NCBI GenBank assembly: GCA_024679565.1
Contig: JAIBDD010000004.1
Coordinates: 55,921 to 119,920, forward strand
Origin: Bacteroidota bacterium
GTDB taxonomy: Bacteria; Bacteroidota; Bacteroidia; NS11-12g; UBA9320
DNA length: 64,000 nucleotides
Direction: 5' to 3'
Shown: piece after piece, positions 18,176-28,030 of the stretch
Position numbering within the stretch: the first letter of the stretch is position 1
Layout of the letters: each line of letters begins with the position of its first letter
The notes under the pieces: generated by a model
Database searches by the model: none
Seen by the model: only the letters and a program-made list of their open reading frames with translations
What the model was told of the DNA's origin: nothing
Position numbers and translations under genes: made by a program

Positions 18176-19551
18176 TCTTTAATTAATATTTTGGTCGTTT
18201 TAACGTGTTTTCCTGAAATGTGCAAGACGTATATTCCTGGCAGTTCATCCGTCAGGTTGATAGTTATATTCCGTTCGAGGATTCCATTTACTATTGGCTT
18301 TCCAAGTACATTGACGATGCTATATTCTGCACCCAACATTTGATCGATTCCAGACAAATGAATCGTACTTGAGCAAGGGTTAGGGTATACGGTAAGTTTG
18401 TTAAGGTTAAGGTCAAAAACGCTTGAGTTTTTATCAGAAAACTTTAGATCATCGACTAGCAACCAAGTGCCATTGCCACGTGATTCGTCGGGGTTGGAAG
18501 AAGCAACGAAAATCGAAGCACTGTCAGGTGTCAACCCAGGCACTATATATTCAATTTCTTCTGCAAAATAGGAGTATGAGGAAGCTTTCTTATCCGTCAC
18601 AAATTGCGCCATCCCGATGGGTATGCCCGATTTGTATAAGAATGCTGCAAAAAATGCACTATCTCCATTTACTGGGGTGTACTGATAATATCCTTCAAAA
18701 AATTTCCATCGATTGGCAATGGGGAATGAGGCACGTTCAAAACCTTGTAGACTATTCCCAACCAATATCATCCCAGGAAATAAGTCTCCGTTCAATTCTT
18801 TTGTTGTTAGTTCAACAGCCTTTGTACCTGAGCGGCCTTTGTTAGACTGAGCAACTGCAGGTGTTGCGAATTCGTAACCTGGTATATCGATTAAATAGTC
18901 GTCAGTCGTGTACCATCCCGTTAAATCATCTCTAGAGTCGGTTGTCCAATTCTCAAAATCGCCGTTAGGCAGTTCTTTGTTTCGTGTTGAAATGGAAGCA
19001 AAGTGTACATCATCGATTATAATATAACCATCACCGTTAAATTGTTGTGTTTCAAGATTTAGTGAGCTTAATACAAGCGCTACCGTGTCGGGTTTTGTGC
19101 TTAGATTCCATGTAATTGGAGTCGAAAAATAGGCAAAAGTGTCTTTGCTTGTACCTTCGATATCAAGACCTGCATAGGCAATAGTGTTGCCTTTAAGGGT
19201 GAAAAGACAGGCTATTTGAGCCCGATCTCCTAGAGCCAAGTTAAATTTAGCTTTGAATCGCAGACTTAAAGGTTGTTCGTCGTATGGAACACCAGTTAGT
19301 TTGTTTCCAATAAACGGACCTGTGGTGATAAAACCACGTGTTTTGCTAGAAGCAATATTCTCCAAACGTAATGCTTTAGAGCCCTTTATGGCATCTGTAC
19401 TAGAAGAGACATTACCGCTAACGTCCCAATTGTCGAGTACTTGTGTTTGGTGAACACCCCAATCTTCAAAATTTCCGTTAGGAATATTTTGTTGCCCGAA
19501 AGCAAAAGTGACAACTAGCAGCGCCAACATCAAGTTGAACATTTTTATCAT
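18172..19551 (-). CDS. T9SS type A secreted protein with two jelly-roll-like domains, inside the paa operon
   Basis: I choose ATG 19551 (MIKMFNLMLALLVVTFAFGQ, a good signal peptide) over the upstream TTG that overlaps paaA; this gives 459 residues. The body has two related domains, each beginning with an NG(N/D)FE(D/N)W motif (IPNGNFEDWG and LPNGDFENWT) and ending with an IDDVHF or VDDLKF strand, as in carbohydrate-binding beta-sandwiches. The C-terminal ~75 residues are a T9SS type A sorting domain (VYPNPCSSTIHL, then GIYVLHISGK). A secreted protein between paaA and paaB is not expected; its ATGA overlap with paaB shows real operon membership. Its link to phenylacetate use is unknown. Confidence 0.88.
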   Translation of the reverse strand: MIKMFNLMLALLVVTFAFGQQNIPNGNFEDWGVHQTQVLDNWDVSGNVSSSTDAIKGSKALRLENIASSKTRGFITTGPFIGNKLTGVPYDEQPLSLRFKAKFNLALGDRAQIACLFTLKGNTIAYAGLDIEGTSKDTFAYFSTPITWNLSTKPDTVALVLSSLNLETQQFNGDGYIIIDDVHFASISTRNKELPNGDFENWTTDSRDDLTGWYTTDDYLIDIPGYEFATPAVAQSNKGRSGTKAVELTTKELNGDLFPGMILVGNSLQGFERASFPIANRWKFFEGYYQYTPVNGDSAFFAAFLYKSGIPIGMAQFVTDKKASSYSYFAEEIEYIVPGLTPDSASIFVASSNPDESRGNGTWLLVDDLKFSDKNSSVFDLNLNKLTVYPNPCSSTIHLSGIDQMLGAEYSIVNVLGKPIVNGILERNITINLTDELPGIYVLHISGKHVKTTKILIKE

Positions 19552-19600
19552 ATGATTGAAAGACAGTTTCACCAAATTTAACAATTTGCGGTCATATGAA

Positions 19601-20587
19601 TTAAGCAAAGGGCCTTACATATGAAGCACCTTGCCCTAATATGGCTTTTCTTACCCATCGGCCTTTTTCTTCAGCCATTCTGCGTACAGCAAGTCGTTCA
19701 GCGTTACAAGGACCGTCGCCGTTGATAACACGTTTAAATTCTTCCCAATCCGGCTCTGTGTACTCCCATAATTTGGTTTCCTCATTTTTCTTCAAATTTG
19801 GATCTGGTAAAACCAAATCAAGGTCCCAAATTTTTGGCACATACATGTCTAAAAATGTTTGACGCATGTGGTCATTTGATGCCATTTTAACCTTCCAATT
19901 CATAAGAATCTCGGAGTGAACAGAAATTTTATCGCTTGGGCCAAAGAAGTGCATAATTGGAGGCCACCAACGCGTTAATGCTTCCTGCACCATTTGACGT
20001 TGTTTTGGGGTTCCAGTGGCTAAGTGAACCACGTTGTCGTGTCCATATTTTAAATGGAATGATTCTTCGTAGCAAATACGTTCTAAAGCTCTACAGTACG
20101 GGCCATAACTGCCTTTAGAGTTTGCCAATTGATTGACAATGGCTCCGGCATCAATTAACCACGCGATAACTGCTGAATCAGCCCAAGTGAGTGCTGGGTA
20201 GTTAAAAACGTTAGAATATTTAGATTTTCCTGTGATTAAATCATTAATCATTTCCTCTCTCGGTTTGCCAAGTGTTTCGGCAGCCGAATAAAGTAGTTGA
20301 GCATGACCAACTTCGTCTTGAACCTTAGCCATTAAAGCCAATTTCCTTCTAAATCCTGGAGCTCTGGTTATCCACGTGCCTTCTGGTAAAGCACCAATTA
20401 TTTCTGAATGCGCATGTTGCTCAATCATCCGAATTAACTGTTTGCGGTACATTTTGGGCATCCAGTCTTGCGGCTCAATTTTTTCACCCGCGTTGATTCT
20501 AGCTTCAAATTCTGCTAATTTGATTGGATCTTCATCCTTCAAAAAATCAGGTCTTTCATTCGGGTCGATGTATGCGTTTCCGTACAT
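19601..20587 (-). CDS. paaA: 1,2-phenylacetyl-CoA epoxidase catalytic subunit A (PaaA)
   Basis: 328 residues. PaaA is the diiron catalytic subunit that inserts oxygen into the aromatic ring of phenylacetyl-CoA. Visible diiron-ligand motifs are [11 protein letters not shown] and [12 protein letters not shown], and the start [15 protein letters not shown] resembles PaaA N-termini. It lies 7 nt after tetR and so is the second gene of the operon. The order is A, secreted protein, B, C, D. Confidence 0.96.
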   Translation of the reverse strand: MYGNAYIDPNERPDFLKDEDPIKLAEFEARINAGEKIEPQDWMPKMYRKQLIRMIEQHAHSEIIGALPEGTWITRAPGFRRKLALMAKVQDEVGHAQLLYSAAETLGKPREEMINDLITGKSKYSNVFNYPALTWADSAVIAWLIDAGAIVNQLANSKGSYGPYCRALERICYEESFHLKYGHDNVVHLATGTPKQRQMVQEALTRWWPPIMHFFGPSDKISVHSEILMNWKVKMASNDHMRQTFLDMYVPKIWDLDLVLPDPNLKKNEETKLWEYTEPDWEEFKRVINGDGPCNAERLAVRRMAEEKGRWVRKAILGQGASYVRPFA

Positions 20588-20594
20588 ATATGTA

Positions 20595-21161
20595 TTATTT
20601 CTTTAATCCAGTAAAAGTAAAATTAAACAAGTTGGCAGCAATTTCACTTGCTGTCAGTTTTCCTTTCGGATCGTACCACTCTACAATCCAATTGAGGCTT
20701 GACAAAATTGTAAGCGCAGCAAACTTGACGTCTACTTCGCTAAAAAGTCCTTCATCTATACCATTTTGAACAATCACACGAAATCCGTCTTCGTACGCAT
20801 TTCGTAATTCTATGAATTCAGATCGTCTTACTTCATTAAGGTGTCTCCAGTCGCGTTGAAACACCACTGCAGCATCAATATGGTTGGTTAATATGTTGAC
20901 ATGGGTGTCAACAGCCATTTTAAGTTTTTGGGCTGCGTCAAAGTAGATATCATTAACTTCTTCAATGCCAGTCAAAAATTTTTCCGCCATCTCAAAACAT
21001 GTTCGATCCAACAACTCTTCTTTGCCATTGATGTGGCTATATAAAGACGCTGGTTCTACACCTGCAGATTTAGCGATGTCTCTGACACTTGTGGCCGTGT
21101 AGCCTTTCTCCATAAAAAGACCTTGGGCAATTTGAAGAATGGCAAGTTTTCTTTCTGTCAT
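20595..21161 (-). CDS. TetR-family transcriptional regulator, probable repressor of the paa operon
   Basis: 188 residues from ATG 21161 (MTERKLAIL); an ATG three codons upstream lies within the operator and is less likely. The N-terminal helix-turn-helix is clear ([32 protein letters not shown]); the remaining helical domain should bind an effector. It is the first gene of the paa operon and a palindrome lies across its own start region, so I infer autorepression relieved by an aromatic CoA thioester, as known for PaaR-type TetR regulators. The effector identity is inference. Confidence 0.9.
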   Translation of the reverse strand: MTERKLAILQIAQGLFMEKGYTATSVRDIAKSAGVEPASLYSHINGKEELLDRTCFEMAEKFLTGIEEVNDIYFDAAQKLKMAVDTHVNILTNHIDAAVVFQRDWRHLNEVRRSEFIELRNAYEDGFRVIVQNGIDEGLFSEVDVKFAALTILSSLNWIVEWYDPKGKLTASEIAANLFNFTFTGLKK

Positions 21162-21176
21162 AACGAACATTCGTTA
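21161..21176 (-). promoter_or_regulatory. TetR-type palindromic operator of the paa operon
   Basis: TAACGAA-CA-TTCGTTA is a perfect 7-bp-arm palindrome. It lies immediately downstream of the -7 element, covering the expected transcription start and abutting or overlapping the regulator's start codon. A bound repressor would block initiation. Confidence 0.8.
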
Positions 21177-21178
21177 GG

Positions 21179-21210
21179 CAAAAATATGTGTTCCCTAGAA
21201 TATTTGCAAA
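21179..21210 (-). promoter_or_regulatory. Promoter of the tetR-paa operon
   Basis: On the minus strand TTTG (21210-21207), a 20-nt spacer, then TATTTTTG (21186-21179). Both elements match the Bacteroidota -33 TTTG and -7 TAnnTTTG consensus with normal spacing. This is the best promoter in the window. Confidence 0.8.
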
Positions 21211-21291
21211 TGCCATTGGTAAACTAAAGCAATGTGTTGGTCAATTACGGTGTTCATACAACGTTATGGTGGTTACATTGCACCTTAATAT

Positions 21292-24200
21292 ATGAAGCTA
21301 CCAAACAGTACAAAAATCATAATCATGCTCACCATGATTCTGTTAAGTGACGCCACACCGGCATTTGCTCAGAAATTCGTTGAATCGGAAAAGGTATTTG
21401 TTACAACAGATAGACATGTCTACACACCAGGAGAGCGTCTTTCATTTTCAGTCTTTATCGTTGATGGAATGCACCGAGTGCAAAAAGAATCATCTATGGT
21501 TAAAGTATTACTGGCAGACGGCAAAGATCAAGCGATAGATTCCGTTGTAGCACATGTGGTAAACGGTAGGTTTTCATATTTCTTTATGCTACCACAAAAC
21601 GGTGGCATGTATCGCATAAAGGCATCAACAAGATGGCAGCTCAATGAACTTAAACCACGACAATTCCAGAAAGAAATATTTGTTCAACAAGTGCTTCAAA
21701 AGAAGTTTTTCATAAATCAGACTTTCACCAAAACAAATTATCAGGTGGGCGATTCGGTATCTAGTCGAATCGTTTTTACGAAAAGGGGTAACGAACCAAT
21801 TGCAGGGGCAAATTATAGGGCTACGTTGCTGATAGACGGGCAGCCTGCGTCTACCATCTATGACGTTGCAAAAAACGATGGGAAGGGTATAGTGACTATG
21901 GTTTTGCCGCATCATAAGTTTCAGTCAGCATACATTAAGATTAGTTCAAACTATCAAGGAAATACAGAATACATAGCGTCTCGTGTTCCCATACAAACAA
22001 GCACAATTCAGATGATTGCGCATATGGAGTCGGGGTCAGATTACCTCGTGGCCGGCGTAAAAAACCGATTGATAGTTGAATCGTTTGATGCTAAAGGAAA
22101 CCCAAAGGACATCTCGGGGTTTATTGAAACTGAAGAGGGAACGCGAATAACACGGTTTGAAAGCTTCCATAAGGGTATGGCTGAAATCATTTTTATACCC
22201 AAAATAAACACACGATATGTGGTCGTTTCAAAATCAGCTGCAGAGAAAGTAATTTTACCAACTGTGCAATTGAATAAACCTTATCTAAGGGTTTATGCGA
22301 AATCTGGGAATTTAATGATGGAGTCCACAAGTAAGCAAGCACACGTTGTTCAAGTCCTAGTTTGTGGAAACGAAAAGGTGTTTTTAGACAAAACAATTAC
22401 ACCTCAACCCAACCAATTAACAAGCAAGGTTCAAATGAGCTTGAGTTCGTTACCTGCGGGTGTTTATGGAATTCAATTTAAAAGTAAGACGGGAGAATTA
22501 CTCGGCCGTCGGTTATTCGTTAACAGACCGAATACGTTGGATGTCACGATCAAGACAAATAAGGAGCAGGTGAGCCTTGGCCAGGAGGTTACTGTTAAGA
22601 TTAATACAAACAAAGAAAAAGCATCATTCGCTATACGTGCGATAAGTGAGCAAGTGTACAAACAAATGAAAGACCGTTCGCACAGCATTGTATCATGGAT
22701 GTATATGGGGTCTGAAATACTGTCAGAAATTGATGAGCCCACTTTCTATTTTGACGAAAACGAAGTTTATTCTTCAAAAGCACTAGATGTGTTAGGTGTC
22801 ATAAAACGAAATGCTTGGAAACGAGATTATCAAACAGGAAAAGTTAACCGAAAAAAGGGGGCAAACTACAAACGACGCGCTGGGTATTTGGCTGGGACGG
22901 TTTACAATTACTATCCACAGATCCAAAACTTAAAGGGAGTCAAAGTTAGAATTAAAAACACAAGTTTTGTGGTCGAGACAGACAGTTTGGGACGGTTTGA
23001 ATTTGTTGGGTTACCCGGAGACATTATTGCAAGTTCTCCAGTGCTCATTGTGTCAAAAGGAACGGAACGAATGGAGTACCCTGTAAGCAGTGGATATAAC
23101 TACTACAACCATGGATTTTCGGAATCTATACATGTTTCGGCACAGGGCAATTCAGGTAATGTCTTAGAAAAATTGATAATTCCAGACAAGATCAAAACCA
23201 TCTTGAAATACAAGTTGATGGAACGAAGGTACGTTCCTGGTATGGTTGATAAATCATATATCGGAAGTGCCAGAACGTCTTCTGCTTATGCCGTAGATGC
23301 CATGAGCATTTCACCTTTAAGTGCTAAAATGAGTCAAATATTAGTATACCGATGGGATTTTGGTGTTTTGGATGGTAATTACACACTTGTTCATGATCAA
23401 ACCTGGGGTTACACCGAACCATTTGGCGTTTCATTAACCTACAAATACGCCAACCCCAACTTTAAATCATATCCGGGGCCCATCCGATTAAGTAATAACA
23501 CAACGTATTGGTATGGCGAAGCAGAGTCAGGGGCAGATGGTGAGACGTCACAAAGGTTCTTTGCTCCTATGAAGAATGACGGTGTCATTATTTTTTGTGA
23601 AGGAGTTACTGCTTCTGGAAAGATGTTCGTTTGTTCGAAATCAATAAAAGTGCAAGATGAAATTGAAGTGTTTTCAAATGTCCCAGCCAATCTAACAGCT
23701 GGAGATTTTGCAGATGTGAATCTGGAGTTTATAAACCACGGGAAGCAACCTCAGATAGTAAGTTATACTACATACCTAAATAATAAAAAGGAAAGTAATT
23801 CACTTCAACTGGCTGGTGGGTCATCGAAAAATGTAATAGTAAACTTGACAACAGGCCCAACGATTAAACAGATTCAATTTCAGTACACCTATCAATTTGA
23901 GAATATTCAACGGAATTCTGCAAAGCACATTATCCCGGTTTTACCAAAAGGACATCATCGTGAACAGGTGTTAGGTGGAACCGAAACAAGTAAAACAATC
24001 GACTTACATGTTAACGACGTTATCCCAGGCACAGCACAGTTAAATCTCTCTGTTCTCAATGACTTTGTTGATATGTTAGAAGTTACTTCAAAAAGGATGA
24101 TCAGACAGCCCGGTGGGTGCTTCGAACAAGTGTCATCTTCGAACTACCCCAATCTACTAGCGTTAAAAGTTCTTCAACAAAATGCGGGTTATGTAACCTC

Positions 24201-25530
24201 AGGTCTCATCCAGAAAATTCAATCAGGATATGGAAAATTAGCTGCATACGAAACACCTAGCAACGGATTTGAGTGGTACGGAAGAAACCCTCCTCACACC
24301 ACTTTATCTGCCTATGGATTGTTACAGTTTAGCTTAACCAGAGATTTAGGTCTTCAGATAGATGAAAAAATGTTTGATAGAAACTTAAAGTGGTTGCTTG
24401 CTAGAAAAGACGGTAACGGTGGTTTCTTATTTCACAAAGGGAAATATGGGTTTTCTGGCTCAAATTATCAAACCAACAACGCCTACATTACTTGGGTGCT
24501 TTCTCGATTGCAAACGAATAATATATCTAGAGAAATTGATGCGATTGTTCGAGATATTGATAAAGAATTTGATGCCTATAAGTTAGCACTTCTGGCTGGT
24601 ATCTACGCCAATCTAGGCAACAAGGAAGATGCTAATAAAATATTAAACCAGCTTGAATCACATTTTATTCAACATGAGTATGCTGGATTTAAAACAGCGG
24701 GCTCCATTATGTATTCTGGAGGACGGTCTTTAGATGTAGAAGTAATGTCCATTGCTTTGTTGGCAGCACATCAGGTGAACAACAAACCAGGAGGATTTGA
24801 AAACAAGTTAATCAGTCAGATTGTGGAGTCACAAAACGGTTACGGTTTTGGTAATACACAAGCTACGGCTTTGGCCCTAGAGGCGCTGAGCAATTATGTG
24901 GGCTATTTCCAATCGAAGGATAAAAATCAATTCTACACTGTGTGGTTAGACGGGAAAAAGGTATTAGAACTCGCTTCCTCGGATACGAAACTTCGACACA
25001 AATCTTTAACACTAGATGAAGCGTTATTGAAATCAGGTAGTCATACCATTCGAGTGGAGTGTGGCTTGGCAAAACAACTGCCTTACGCTTGTGAACTTCA
25101 GTGGCTCGAGCAAGTAGATAAAGTGGAGCACCCAGAACTGGTTTTGGACTACACGTTCAGCAAAACTGACGTTACTCAATCAGACGATATTTTGGCATCG
25201 ATTTCCCTAACCAATAAAACGAAAATTGATAAACCACAAACGGTTGCCGTGATAAAGATCCCATCTGGATTGTCTTTTAGTATGGAGGAGTTGCGGTACT
25301 TAAAAAAAGAAGGGGTCTACGATTATTTTGAATCTAGCAAGGACGAGCTGGTATTTTACTTTCTTGGATTAAAGGCCGATACCACAAAAACCATTCAACT
25401 CAACTTAAAGCCTTCAATTAACGGCCGATTTGCTCCAGCCGAAAGCTATGCTTACCAATACTACACTCCAGAAATAAGAAGTACCGTATTGGCCAAACCA
25501 GTTCGAATTAGACCCGACATTAAGCAATGA
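21292..25530 (+). CDS. Alpha-2-macroglobulin-like protein with intact thioester and an internal carboxypeptidase-regulatory domain
   Basis: 1412 residues with a Sec signal peptide (cleavage near PAFAQ, ~27). MG2-like domains open the mature part (KVFVTTDRHVYTPGERLSF, typical of A2M MG2), followed by further MG-type sandwiches to ~500. Residues ~530-610 form a carboxypeptidase-regulatory-like domain (LAGTVYNYYPQIQNLKGV, then VETDSLGRFEFVGLPG), as at the N-terminus of SusC-type receptors. The A2M half contains the thioester motif GGCFEQ (Cys943, Gln946), the alpha-helical thioester domain (NPPHTTLSAYGLLQFS) and a C-terminal receptor-binding-like domain. Bacterial A2Ms trap proteases in the periplasm. 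Here the usual partner PbpC is absent, and the gene instead overlaps a beta-barrel gene by ATGA. Confidence 0.9.
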   Translation: MKLPNSTKIIIMLTMILLSDATPAFAQKFVESEKVFVTTDRHVYTPGERLSFSVFIVDGMHRVQKESSMVKVLLADGKDQAIDSVVAHVVNGRFSYFFMLPQNGGMYRIKASTRWQLNELKPRQFQKEIFVQQVLQKKFFINQTFTKTNYQVGDSVSSRIVFTKRGNEPIAGANYRATLLIDGQPASTIYDVAKNDGKGIVTMVLPHHKFQSAYIKISSNYQGNTEYIASRVPIQTSTIQMIAHMESGSDYLVAGVKNRLIVESFDAKGNPKDISGFIETEEGTRITRFESFHKGMAEIIFIPKINTRYVVVSKSAAEKVILPTVQLNKPYLRVYAKSGNLMMESTSKQAHVVQVLVCGNEKVFLDKTITPQPNQLTSKVQMSLSSLPAGVYGIQFKSKTGELLGRRLFVNRPNTLDVTIKTNKEQVSLGQEVTVKINTNKEKASFAIRAISEQVYKQMKDRSHSIVSWMYMGSEILSEIDEPTFYFDENEVYSSKALDVLGVIKRNAWKRDYQTGKVNRKKGANYKRRAGYLAGTVYNYYPQIQNLKGVKVRIKNTSFVVETDSLGRFEFVGLPGDIIASSPVLIVSKGTERMEYPVSSGYNYYNHGFSESIHVSAQGNSGNVLEKLIIPDKIKTILKYKLMERRYVPGMVDKSYIGSARTSSAYAVDAMSISPLSAKMSQILVYRWDFGVLDGNYTLVHDQTWGYTEPFGVSLTYKYANPNFKSYPGPIRLSNNTTYWYGEAESGADGETSQRFFAPMKNDGVIIFCEGVTASGKMFVCSKSIKVQDEIEVFSNVPANLTAGDFADVNLEFINHGKQPQIVSYTTYLNNKKESNSLQLAGGSSKNVIVNLTTGPTIKQIQFQYTYQFENIQRNSAKHIIPVLPKGHHREQVLGGTETSKTIDLHVNDVIPGTAQLNLSVLNDFVDMLEVTSKRMIRQPGGCFEQVSSSNYPNLLALKVLQQNAGYVTSGLIQKIQSGYGKLAAYETPSNGFEWYGRNPPHTTLSAYGLLQFSLTRDLGLQIDEKMFDRNLKWLLARKDGNGGFLFHKGKYGFSGSNYQTNNAYITWVLSRLQTNNISREIDAIVRDIDKEFDAYKLALLAGIYANLGNKEDANKILNQLESHFIQHEYAGFKTAGSIMYSGGRSLDVEVMSIALLAAHQVNNKPGGFENKLISQIVESQNGYGFGNTQATALALEALSNYVGYFQSKDKNQFYTVWLDGKKVLELASSDTKLRHKSLTLDEALLKSGSHTIRVECGLAKQLPYACELQWLEQVDKVEHPELVLDYTFSKTDVTQSDDILASISLTNKTKIDKPQTVAVIKIPSGLSFSMEELRYLKKEGVYDYFESSKDELVFYFLGLKADTTKTIQLNLKPSINGRFAPAESYAYQYYTPEIRSTVLAKPVRIRPDIKQ

Positions 25531-27293
25531 GAGTAAGCGTTTTATATACCGGTTTATTACTCCTATGTAGTTGGAGTGTTGAAGCACAAAACTTTGGGAA
25601 TTCTAGCCTGTTGAAATACGGTCTAACGGCTAATCAAAATGCCGTGGATGTGCAATTTCAAGGTTTTGACCTAACAAATTCTGCATCTAAAAACTTCTTC
25701 CTTAAGCATGCGTCGACAAACGCATTTGCCTTAGGGTCAGCGTTTAAACCACTTGTCGAATTAGGTGCAGCAGAATCCTCTGGGGAGTCTATATCTATGA
25801 ATAGCCCCAAAATGTCATCGGGCATTTCACTGGGATTGGAGCGAACGAATAAAGAAAGACATCAGGGGTTCTTGACCTTAAATACCCGAATATTGATAAA
25901 GAAGTCGCCCAAATTAAGACTAAATGGCTATGTAATTAGTGGCAACCAAACGTACAAAGACGATCGGGGCAATAGCGCTTGGAAACGTACAGATAGAAAT
26001 ACAAACGCGTATGCTAATCTGTCAACGTATAATTACAATTCGAAAAATAGAATGAGTATTGAAGGTCTTTGGATTCGAAACAGAGGGTCAGTGTCCGAAC
26101 GCCTAGAGATCCAACAAACGGACAATTCTCAGATGGATGGAGACTTGTTAATGGTTAAGTTGAAATGGCATCGCAAATTTTCGTTGAATCATACTTTGAC
26201 TTCTGAGGCGGTGAGTGAAAAGTTTACTTTAAATGCTATGCAAATGCGTGCGTTAACAGGCGATATGATGTTGAACGTCACGAAATCCAGATTTCAAATT
26301 TGGGATGAAATAAAACGGCGTAAAAATAAATACGTTAACAAAATGGTCTTAGCCGACAACCGGCAATCCATAACAAGTCGATTAACGACTATAGGTAATG
26401 CAAACTATACCATTGGAATGTGGCAAACCCAGGTGACCCATTTTGTTAAGCCCAACACCTTGGGTGTGAGCTATACACATAATTTGGGCTATCACAGTGC
26501 AAGTGGGATGGTCTTTAATCCTGGACTGAAGTTTATTAAAAACTTACATAGGTTGAAGTTTGACATTGGGTTAAGACAATTTTCTAGAACACCGTCTTTG
26601 GTTACAGAGTTTGGTACATTTTATAATGATAAAATGGCCAGTAATGTAACAGCTAGGCAAGAGAAAACGACAAAGATTTTTGCATCGTCAAAATTTGAGT
26701 TTTTGAGTAACACGTTTTTGGTTTTTAAATATATCCAGACGTCATCCAATAATAAATGGCTGTATAACCCGCTGTCGAATACGCTAAGTCAACAAAAAAT
26801 TAAATACAGTGCTTTTTACTTAAAAATGTTTAGGGGTTATAATAGGCGATCAAGGTTTATGCTGTTATATCGAAACATAACTCCTGAAACTAACTCGGCT
26901 AACATTTTTGCGCAACATCTTATATCAGGGGACGTAGAATATCGGATATTTAATCAATCAAAGCGAGTTTTTAAGAGATACAGGCAGTACGACTTTTCTG
27001 TTGATCTAAAGTCGATGTATATGTCACAACATAGATTGCCTTTTAACCATAATGGCGTTCAAGCTATTCACAAAGGAGGCGCGTTTGCAGATAGTCATTT
27101 AAAATTAAGAATTGGTAGAAATCAATCCTATTACCGTAACTCCTTAAAGCCAATACGGTTGCGTTCAACGATTATTCGACTCGGTGTAAATAACGTGCTC
27201 AATACCGGAGCTACAATTCAACCGATAGAAGCCAATAATTTCAAGCCGATTTTACCTCGACAGGTATACTCTTCAATTACTTTAGAGATTTAA
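25527..27293 (+). CDS. Outer-membrane beta-barrel protein, TonB-receptor-like, coupled to A2M
   Basis: 588 residues with a signal peptide (SWSVEAQ). After it there is no carboxypeptidase-regulatory or plug domain. The rest alternates in beta-strand fashion, many ~10-residue strands with aromatic ends, and closes with a NNVLNTGATIQP...VYSSITLEI segment that resembles the last strands of TonB-dependent receptors. I do not recognise a named family. The start codon overlaps the A2M stop (ATGA), so the two products are probably made in fixed ratio and may work together at the outer membrane. It overlaps the convergent gene at 27277 by 17 bp. Confidence 0.65.
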   Translation: MRVSVLYTGLLLLCSWSVEAQNFGNSSLLKYGLTANQNAVDVQFQGFDLTNSASKNFFLKHASTNAFALGSAFKPLVELGAAESSGESISMNSPKMSSGISLGLERTNKERHQGFLTLNTRILIKKSPKLRLNGYVISGNQTYKDDRGNSAWKRTDRNTNAYANLSTYNYNSKNRMSIEGLWIRNRGSVSERLEIQQTDNSQMDGDLLMVKLKWHRKFSLNHTLTSEAVSEKFTLNAMQMRALTGDMMLNVTKSRFQIWDEIKRRKNKYVNKMVLADNRQSITSRLTTIGNANYTIGMWQTQVTHFVKPNTLGVSYTHNLGYHSASGMVFNPGLKFIKNLHRLKFDIGLRQFSRTPSLVTEFGTFYNDKMASNVTARQEKTTKIFASSKFEFLSNTFLVFKYIQTSSNNKWLYNPLSNTLSQQKIKYSAFYLKMFRGYNRRSRFMLLYRNITPETNSANIFAQHLISGDVEYRIFNQSKRVFKRYRQYDFSVDLKSMYMSQHRLPFNHNGVQAIHKGGAFADSHLKLRIGRNQSYYRNSLKPIRLRSTIIRLGVNNVLNTGATIQPIEANNFKPILPRQVYSSITLEI

Positions 27294-27867
27294 CGATCTC
27301 TGGTGTATTCGTCAAGGTTTGGTTTATGTCTTTTGCTTGTCGATTGAATTTTTCCAACTTTTCATTATACTTTTCAAGGTCTTTTATGTCTGGCATAGCG
27401 CTGGTGAGGTATTGAGTAAATTGTTTGTGGCTTGCAAGTAATTTCATCATACGCATATGGTCATCCATTAGTGCTAATTCCTTGGTAGTAGAGGATTCTA
27501 CTTGACGAAATGGGTCTACGCGCTGCTCATATTTCTTTTCTTCCTTATTAAAGAAATCAACTAAAAGCTTTTTAGTACTGCTATCAAATCCATTGGAGTA
27601 GTATAGGGCTTCTGACCAAAATTTCTTCGAAAATCGATCATATTTTGTCCATGCCTCATGCGATTCTGATCGATCATCACCCAACTTTTGATACGCATCA
27701 AACATGTGTTCAATATTTTCATGTTCGTTTATATAATCAGCACATAATTTGTCGATTACTGTGGTTTTTCCACCTCTACTGTAGCTAGAGGAAATGATTT
27801 TTTGGTTGCCACAAGTACTTACTTGTATCAAAGAAGCGCAGCAGAATGTAAGAATGATTTTTTTCAT
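27277..27867 (-). CDS. Hypothetical lipoprotein, helical
   Basis: 196 residues. The N-terminus (MKKIILTFCCASLIQVSTCGNQ) is a signal peptide with a plausible lipobox ending at Cys19. The mature part is charged and predicted helical (YNEKLEKFNRQAKDINQTL). I recognise no family. It is convergent with the beta-barrel gene (17-bp overlap) and divergent from the sensor kinase at 28060; role unknown. Confidence 0.7.
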   Translation of the reverse strand: MKKIILTFCCASLIQVSTCGNQKIISSSYSRGGKTTVIDKLCADYINEHENIEHMFDAYQKLGDDRSESHEAWTKYDRFSKKFWSEALYYSNGFDSSTKKLLVDFFNKEEKKYEQRVDPFRQVESSTTKELALMDDHMRMMKLLASHKQFTQYLTSAMPDIKDLEKYNEKLEKFNRQAKDINQTLTNTPEIVKSLK

Positions 27868-27983
27868 TTTTTTGTTCTAAGGTAAGGCTGTAATCCAGCC
27901 ATTTGTGCTCCAATTAGTGTGCGACGTGTATGACTTAGACATCGATTATATTTCTTTGTTGAACGTTGTGCCAATACTTAGTT

Positions 27984-27999
27984 AACGCAAGTAAGCGTT
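27984..27999. promoter_or_regulatory. Inverted repeat upstream of the sensor kinase
   Basis: AACGC-AAGTAA-GCGTT, 5-bp arms, about 60 nt upstream of the kinase start and 35 nt upstream of its -7 element. A possible regulator site; weak alone. Confidence 0.3.
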
Positions 28000-28030
28000 G
28001 AGTATGTGACACCCGAAGTGGTGTTCATTC

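Noticed and set aside
27284..27301. Hairpin AGAGAT/ATCTCT as a terminator between convergent genes
   Set aside because: Stem is only 6 bp and no T run follows on either strand; it lies in coding overlap.
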